Positions 57,230-64,000 of a stretch of 64,000 bases of DNA are shown here, in pieces; position 1 is the first letter of the stretch, and each line of letters opens with the position of its first letter. The notes under the pieces were generated by a model. The model searched no databases. It saw only the letters and a program-made list of their open reading frames with translations, and was not told the DNA's origin. The position numbers and the translations under genes are program-made. The stretch is from contig CALZFC010000354.1 in the NCBI GenBank assembly GCA_945643635.1, forward strand, positions 1,934,001 through 1,998,000, written 5' to 3'. Source of the DNA: Allodiplogaster sudhausi. Its lineage: Eukaryota; Nematoda; Chromadorea; Rhabditida; Diplogasteridae.

Positions 57230-58332
57230 TCACTTGACTCTCGTTGCCTCCGAAACGGAGACAACGGTGCCGACGTTGGCATTGGCGTCCGGATCGAAGA
57301 GTCCGAAGATGTTCTTGAAGGTTAGTCGCCGAATTGGACCTTATTGTAAGGCGTTCGATTTGTTGATTAATCCTGGATTTTCGCCAAAGATAAACAAGTA
57401 AACAAAAAATATTAATATAAACGATAAATACATAATTCTGCTGATGGCAGTAATCGTGGATGGTAAACCTGGCAGCAGAATAGTATAGATGGCGGGTCTT
57501 AGCGAGAATAAGTCGGCTGTGTACGGTATGATACCGCCGACAATGTTCATCGCACGCATGTTGCCCACGGTCGAAAAGTAGAGATTGCAGAGCTAAAAAA
57601 AAGAGAAAAAATGCCTTTAATTTTTGTTTTCACAGATTGTTCGTTTTAGGTTGTCTATGCATTTATGTACATATCACATTTTTATTTGTGTGTCGTGAAG
57701 GAAGATAATAGTGAATTGGACAACAAAATCAATACCATTTAAAGATGCTGTATGGGACTTTAAAACAACAGTAATCCTCAAGAAAAGGACATGAAAAGAC
57801 GAGAGACGCAGACAGTAAAGTACGGTAGATTTTAAGAGTCTTTAGTATCTCGCTGACCACCATGGCAATGTTGGCGATCTGCGCGACAAAGATGCAGAAG
57901 CTGATCTGGAAGAGCGAGATGTTCTTGCGATTCTGGCGGAAGCGAATCATGGCGGGGATCGAGGCGGCGTTCATCGACAGATTCACGAGCATCAGCGACG
58001 TGCCCCAGATCGTCTGGTACAGCGAGGCGCGCGCCGGCGACTGAGCATGGACGGATATGAGTATTTTAGGTGGGGATTACTCTTTTGTTGCAAAACCTAT
58101 CTATTCTTATGCAATGACTAGCTGACAATCGTGTATTGTATGTTGTAGATGTCCTCGACGGGATCGTAGACGAAGGCAGACGAGACATCGACGCGGCCGT
58201 TGCTACGGTGAAGATGATGCCGATGATGAGAAAGGGGCGGCGCCAGATCTACACACACATATATATATATATACATACATATATATATATACATACATAT
58301 ATATATATACATACATATATATATATACATAC

Positions 58333-58405
<73 letters not shown>

Positions 58406-59858
58406 GCATATATATATATATAGCATATATATAGCATATATACAGCATACATACATACATATGTATGAATGTATATGCATAGACACATAGAGGATAATAA
58501 TAATGTATTAAATAATTTTTTTGTTAACTCATACTTCTTTGAGAAACAACTTGTAATAAAACAGAAGATTAAAAAAAAAAGTCATTATATTAAAATAATG
58601 ATAAGAAAAACGACCTTGACATACTGCAACGGAAAGACGATGGCGCTGAAGCGGTTGAACGTCATGAGAAAGGCGCAGGTGTGCGAGAGAAAGTTGGTGT
58701 ACGAGACGAAGAACCACTGGAGATTCGTGCCGATTCGTCCATTCCTAGTAAAAGTGAAAGAAGCTCTCGGGCCGGAAGCGATACATGGGCAGCGTGATTA
58801 GGTATGTCGTGATGTATTTAAAGAAGGACGAAATAATTAATTCTGCTTTGATTTGCCGCGTGTTCACCCTGCCAGTGAACGCGCAGCAATTCGCGTGCGA
58901 TTTCGCAGGTCGCTCAAATATGCTGCTGAAGATAGCATGAGCGAATGAAGGTGTGATGGGCCTGTGGTCACCCTCCTTTAAATGCCTTTTGGGGACCACT
59001 TACATTTAACATTTAAGAAGCCACTCTCCTTCTGAGACGCCTTATTGGAATTTTTTTTTCTATTGTTCATCAACGACTATTGAACACAAACTCTAGATCT
59101 GTTAGTTGTCTCATTGTCAGCCGTACCATGTGATACTCGTTGACGAATACAAGAGAGTAATGTCAATTGTGTAATGTTTGGTTGGTGTTTCTCTTATTCA
59201 TTTCAGCAGACTTTTTCCAAACTACATACATAAATATGCACTTGTACAGAATTTTGCTTCCTTATTGTTCTTTCACACACCCACAGTAATCAGTCTCACC
59301 AGTTATACATTCATTATTCTCAAACAGATGTCTCCTCGTAATCTTATGTCCTTCAGTCCACGCAGACACAATGCTGCTATCCTATGATTGTGCCGTATCA
59401 TACAGATTCTCTCTACTCTCTTTTTCTCTTTTCATCTTTTAAATTTGATGAGAACAATGTCGTTCTCATTTTTTCCGATGTCTCTGAAACCTCACACCAT
59501 GTTCCATAAGAATTGCATCGAGACATTCGTAAGTATAACGCGGAGATACCACATCCCAGTGTTCGCAAGGTCCAGACAGCGGTATCTTTTTATTTTTCCA
59601 ATATCCCTCTTGTTTTTACTGCCACTTATCAATTTATTCTCAGGCGGAGATTGGGAAAGGTAATACAAAAAATGTAGCTGAGTCAGAATTTTTTTTTTAA
59701 TTTTCAGATTGAAACAAGAAAAGAGGTATCAAGACAGCGGAAGCGAAGGCGTGCGAAAGCGTCTTGCGCAGCTGAACAACGGCGATCGACACGAAGATGT
59801 AGTACATGACGATGGATGGCGTGCCGTACGCGAAGAAGATCGCCGTGCTCAGTCGCAT
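57230..59858 (-). CDS. Serpentine (7TM) chemoreceptor, duplicate B
   Basis: Exon for exon the same as duplicate A: 59858-59736, 58842-58785, 58744-58615, 58242-58127, with the same exon-4 frame problem, then 58040-57858, 57592-57469 and 57339-57230. No coding difference was noticed. Its upstream flank is gene Y territory, whereas duplicate A's upstream flank is the repeated downstream DNA of B, so the two may differ in regulation even if the proteins are identical. Confidence 0.62.
58254..58465. repeat. TA/TACA compound microsatellite (unit 2)
   Basis: The counterpart of 52423-52640, 6 bp shorter. Confidence 0.97.
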
Positions 59859-60308
59859 ATCTCTCACCCACCTGAACTACTTTGTTCAATCCTTCTATAT
59901 CACTTTTTTGTCTTAATTTAAATTTTGAATTCCCGCGCATTTTCCCAAGTATGTATGTTAGCGACACTCAATAGTGACACACTCTGAAATTTCAAGAAAG
60001 GAGAGAAAAGACTGGCGAAATTTCTGGCTGGACCCGGAAGTTGAACTCGAAGTTCAGAGAAAGTATAAAGTGCGTTGAATATTCTCGTCGTTTCTTTCTC
60101 ATGGAATTACTTGTGTACTGTATAGTTAGTGGAGAAACTCAAACGCATGAAATATGTGGAAAAAAACATTTCGTGCATGAGTATGCGCTCATGAATTTGT
60201 GCGAAAGAGAAAAAAAAAGCCAGAATAAATTTATGTCGTAGGCAGAACCGCGAATCGCCAGGTACATATAACATTAACTATCACCGAAGGTGCGAATGAA
60301 ATTGCTAA

Positions 60309-61055
60309 CAAGGGAATGGTCTCGGCTTCCCCCGAGGTTATGAGATGAGCTATATACCATTCGAAAGCTCTTGATGAGTATATAACGAATATGATAATAA
60401 AATTTCACGAACGAATTTTATTTATCGATCGGATTTTTGAAAAATGGTGGCGTCGAGGAGTTGACGATTTCGTCTCTAATTCTTAAATCATGCGTTTGCA
60501 GCCGCAAAAGTTGAGAATACGAACGGGGTTTTTTTATTCGGAATATAAACGAGTTGCTCTTGAATAGCAAACAAGATTCAGGTGGAAATAATGTATCCGG
60601 AGCTGTTTATGGCAATAACATGAAGTTTTTGACACAGCTGAACGTTTTTGAAAAAATGAACATTTTACAGCGAAATATAATATACCCATTATTATTTTTC
60701 ATGTTGAAAACGACTTGAAAATGAGGTATTAGTGGCTTAAAACTCAAAAATCGGCATAAAAAAAGTTGCTTTAGCTCCATACAAAACAGAGAATTTTTCA
60801 CCAAAGGTGAAAAATGGCCTAAAAAATTTTTTTTTCTAAAAATGATCCGAAAGTGCATTAATAGGCTTTACATGGCCTACTTTCACGAATAAATCAATTT
60901 TAGAGTCGAGAAAGTTAGCAAATGTTGTGAAACTGTTAATTCCCGAGAATAAAAGGAAAACAGAATTCGTTCGGGAAATTTTATTATCATATTCGTTATC
61001 TACTCATCAAGAGCTTTCGAATGGTATATAGCTCATCTCATAACCTATAACAATA
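60309..61055. mobile_element. CTAACAAGGGAATGG-type element (unit 2 copy)
   Basis: Identical copy of 54484-55230 at an offset of 5825. Confidence 0.65.
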
Positions 61056-62724
61056 GGTGATGAAAGAAAATGCTGACACTGCTCTGTGGGTGGGCTCGTA
61101 CGCTCTCTCCTGCCACCGGAGAACTAATACTTACATAATTTTTTCCCAGGCCTTTTACGCACATTATAATCCTAGACAATCATACGGCGAGAAGGCAACA
61201 ATTCCACCAGATAACGGGTAAATGCAACAGAAAAGAGACAAAAGTTCTTCGGACATTTATTTATTATGCAGCGTTGCAGGTATGTACTACATATTCGAAG
61301 TATGGATTTTCGGCAATATTTCCTGAAAAGAGTACCTAATAGAAACACAAAAGATGGAATCCAAGAAGAAGGTCAGAATAAGTCCCCAAAATAAATAATT
61401 TTTGGTAAATTCCTATCTAAAGTCAAAAGTCACCTTCGAGAATATCCATTTTTAAATTTTAGAAGCGGCCAATTTCAACAAACCTCATCCATTACACGAC
61501 GAGTTTGCTAACAAGGGAAGTCTTTCGGCGGGGTCCGGCAAAGACACTGAGAGCTTTCGAACGATGTATAATATGCTGAGGTTTGCCGGACCCCACCGAA
61601 AGATTTCACTTGTAAGAGACCGTTAGTCTGCCGAGATCTGGAGTAGACTCGTGAATAAGCTTGAATATATATTGACAATCATATACATATGTACTTATAT
61701 CCGTTTGGTATTGAAAGTTGCATGAGTCTACAGACATATCTACATATGTACGTAGGCGTGAAATACAAATAGTTACGTCGCACTGCTCGTAGAAATGCGA
61801 CGTCTGATGTATGTAGGTACATATATATGGAAGCTAATGGCGTCGAGCCAAAAAGTGGAAGACATTTCGCATCTAGGATATTTGTATCTCTCGAGATATC
61901 TTTCATTTTCATCATTTTTCACCACACATGATCATTCGGGACAAAACAAATATGTATATACGCAATATTGCAGGCGAAAAAGCAGGAGAAATTCAAAGAC
62001 TTTCGAATGTACGGTAACGAAATAAAAAATTTGCCTGCACTTTGACAAGAAGTTGAAGTGCGCTAAGCGAGTTGCGCAGCTGTAGAATTGGGCCAACAAA
62101 GTTGCGTTTTAAATTTATATTTATGACCTCACGAGACCACGCGAGAGATGGGAATAAAAATTTAGTGCTAATGTGTCAAAAAAATGTTCTTAGGCCGTCG
62201 ATATAAAATATTTGCATTATTATGTGCTTTTCGGCAGATAAAACGATATTGTTGTCAGTCGTTCAATTCATGATAATTTTTGAATATGCTTCGCGCAGAA
62301 TGTTGATCGTATTCATCTTTGTTCCTAATGTCGAATTCGGCAGTTAGATTATAGACGATAAGAGTTGAAGTTTTGAAAGGTAGCCACACGCCTCGAGTAA
62401 GAAGTGTCGTCTTTTTTTTAAACAGTATTCATATTTCTAGTTATAAAAATGTATCAGAATGGTTAAAAAGCAAACACGCTGATAAGAATGAGATGTTTAT
62501 CGTTGCTTTCATCAAGCGCAAATTCTAAGTGCGCTGACGAGAGTCGCGGACAAAGTCGAGGGCAAACTGGAGAAGGCCATGTCTTGCGAGAGAGCCGATC
62601 GGGGTAGAAGGGATCTGGAAGAGGAGAGAGAGCGGGAGAGAAGGACAAAGAGAAAAAGAGAGAGAGAGATTGGGAAGGAAAGAAAAAGAGAAAGATTGTC
62701 ATGAACTAAAACTACGCTGTATAC

Positions 62725-63868
62725 CTGTCCATACGGAATTCGCTGCTTCGGCTTGAAGGAAGTCATCGGAGAGAGGACGACCAGCGACGGCGAGCAGTTC
62801 GAGCCAAAGCCAAAGTGGCCGGCGATCTCATCGACAAGCAGCGCGAGAGGACGCGAGCGATGCAGAAAAGGCTTTAAAAGAAAAATAATTAAGGAAAAAT
62901 GAAATGATATACACATATGATGTATATCTTTCGATATTTTCTCACTAATATCCATTTTACCTATAAGATAATTGAATGTGGATGATAATCATCTTCAAAG
63001 AAGCCGCCACCTCGTAGACACGTCCGGTGGAGCGGCTGTTCTCGACAAGAAGGCAGCTGACGCTGACGACGTCGAAACCGCAGTCTTTTCTGGCGCCATC
63101 GCCGCGCCTAGTCGACCTCTTCTTCTTCTTGGCCCCCTTTTTGGAAGAGCGAATCGTGGTCTTACTGCTGCTGCAGCTACGGCTGCTGCCGCACCCGATC
63201 TGCGCGCTCTCCTCGCCGAGCTCGCCAAGCGAGTTGTTGATGCTCACCTGAAAAAGATTTATGCATAAATACATGTATGTATATAAAAATATGCTTTATT
63301 TACTATCTAAAATTATGTAATAAATCTGTATTGTTAAAAAAGATTTGAATATAGTATTTAAGTTTAAGGCATTTTTTCACGAATACATTTATTTAAATAC
63401 CTTCAATCTTCGAATTACGTTCAAATACAGGAACCTAATTAATGCATATAGAATGTCATTTTTGTTATTGTCGTCTAACAATAAGTGCAATGTACTTTTA
63501 CTTATATGTATGTACATATATTCCTGCATTCTAGTAATCTCAAGAACGAAAATTTTGATCTGGAAAAGTTTTCAAAAAAAAATCTATGTTCCTTGAACTG
63601 GTCCATGAACTTTGCCGGTCCGATCCACTCGACTTCGTAGATCACAACGCGCTCGCCAGACTTGTTGACGCTCGGGCGCACGCGAAACTCCTTGACCGTC
63701 TAGAAGATTAAAAGAACGCGTAAAATTAGCCTATTTAATTTATTTTTTAAAAGTAATAATTCATGAATAGCAGGCGTATAATAAATATTCGCGACCTACC
63801 ACGTCTAACTTAAAGATGATATTAAAAAAAATTTTTATTGGACTGTCGTTAAGCGTGAGACGGTGATT
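62725..63868 (-). CDS. Gene Y: exons of an unrecognised protein, running off the window
   Basis: Minus-strand exons: 63868-63800 (NHRLTLNDSPIKIFFNIIFK ... LDV), 63699 to about 63595 (TVKEFRVRPSVNKSGERVVI, then YEVEWIGPAKFMDQFK), 63249 to about 62964 (starting VSINNSLGELGEESAQIG, then a Ser- and Lys-rich stretch, then CGFDVVSVSCLLVENSRSTG), and about 62873-62725 (RSRPLALLVDEIAGHFGFGS ... FKPKQRIPYGQ). The first border (GTG|GTAGGT to CTAG|ACG) and the last donor (CAG|GTATAC) are good; the donor after FMDQFK is not resolved. The sequence alternates beta-like and charged low-complexity parts; no membrane segment or signal peptide was seen. I do not recognise the family. Its downstream exons would have to lie inside or beyond the tandem duplication; a candidate terminal exon is at 49400-49327. 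Confidence 0.5.
63250..63594. other. Intron of gene Y
   Basis: AT-rich DNA between two gene Y exons. The plus frame here is not supported by splice sites or composition. Confidence 0.4.
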
Positions 63869-64000
63869 CTGTAAATCAATAATTAATTTCGTAATTTTGC
63901 TATTGTTTCTGTAAATAATAAATTTCGTAAGTTTGGTATTGTTGTAGTAATTTTTAAGAATAATTAATTAATTCATTAGTTTAATTATTTAGTTTGCCTT

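Larger units (their letters stand above)
56738..62562. repeat. Tandem duplication, unit 2 (5825 bp)
   Basis: Direct copy of 50907-56737. Its left junction joins GTCGAGGG to TTCTCTCTCT. Its right end continues from GTCGAGGG into unique sequence (CAAACTGG), which shows the ancestral right border. Confidence 0.95.

Noticed and set aside
63027..63268. Ala-rich plus-strand proteins
   Set aside because: The minus strand has a proper acceptor (TTTTTCAG) and a frame consistent with the neighbouring gene Y exons.
1..64000. CRISPR arrays, bacterial operons, prophage or ribosome-binding sites
   Set aside because: The window is eukaryotic: spliced genes, microsatellites and MITEs; no regularly spaced short repeats or prokaryotic genes were seen.

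Overview
The window is nuclear DNA of a nematode. The strongest evidence is a complete major sperm protein gene (41119-41741, +), a protein class known only from nematodes. Supporting evidence is serpentine chemoreceptors of the nematode type, a nicotinic-receptor subunit split into many small exons, and many introns of only about 40-60 bases. I do not assign a genus. The msp gene has two introns, unlike the intronless msp genes of Caenorhabditis. Real genes here are split into short exons, so they were rebuilt by hand from GT/AG borders, reading phase and family motifs. Most long open frames in the window are not genes.

Layout. 1-7.7 kb: repeats, two broken copies of a chemoreceptor gene, a LINE tail and a clean hAT-type MITE at 6684-7090. 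7.7-10.1 kb: a hypothetical protein and a multi-exon coiled-coil/SR-tail gene, both minus. 11-18.7 kb: two more damaged receptor copies, SINE fragments and MITEs. 20.1-22.3 kb: an 11-exon gustatory-receptor-like gene (minus), with three decayed relatives of its 3' end at 11.2, 19.4 and 34.2 kb. 23.9-31.2 kb: an unknown gene X (C-terminal exons), a stray msp exon and a serpentine receptor whose first intron holds a 1.7 kb foldback element. 35.3-36.9 kb: the one receptor-family copy with all seven exons open. 39.7-41.7 kb: a second gene X copy fused to an msp promoter and 5' end, head-to-head with the intact msp gene. 42.4-48.9 kb: a non-alpha nicotinic acetylcholine receptor subunit (minus), convergent with msp. 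50.9-62.6 kb: a near-perfect tandem duplication of 5.83 kb, each unit carrying one serpentine receptor gene (minus). 62.7-63.9 kb: exons of an unrecognised gene Y that runs off the window.

Functional picture. The genes form a sensory and sperm assortment (chemoreceptors, a cholinergic channel subunit, msp), not an operon or pathway. The most informative content is structural. There is one receptor family in five states of decay, msp/gene X chimeras, TTAA-flanked MITEs in and beside genes, two foldback elements with a shared terminal motif, and two local palindromes that look like single template-switch events.
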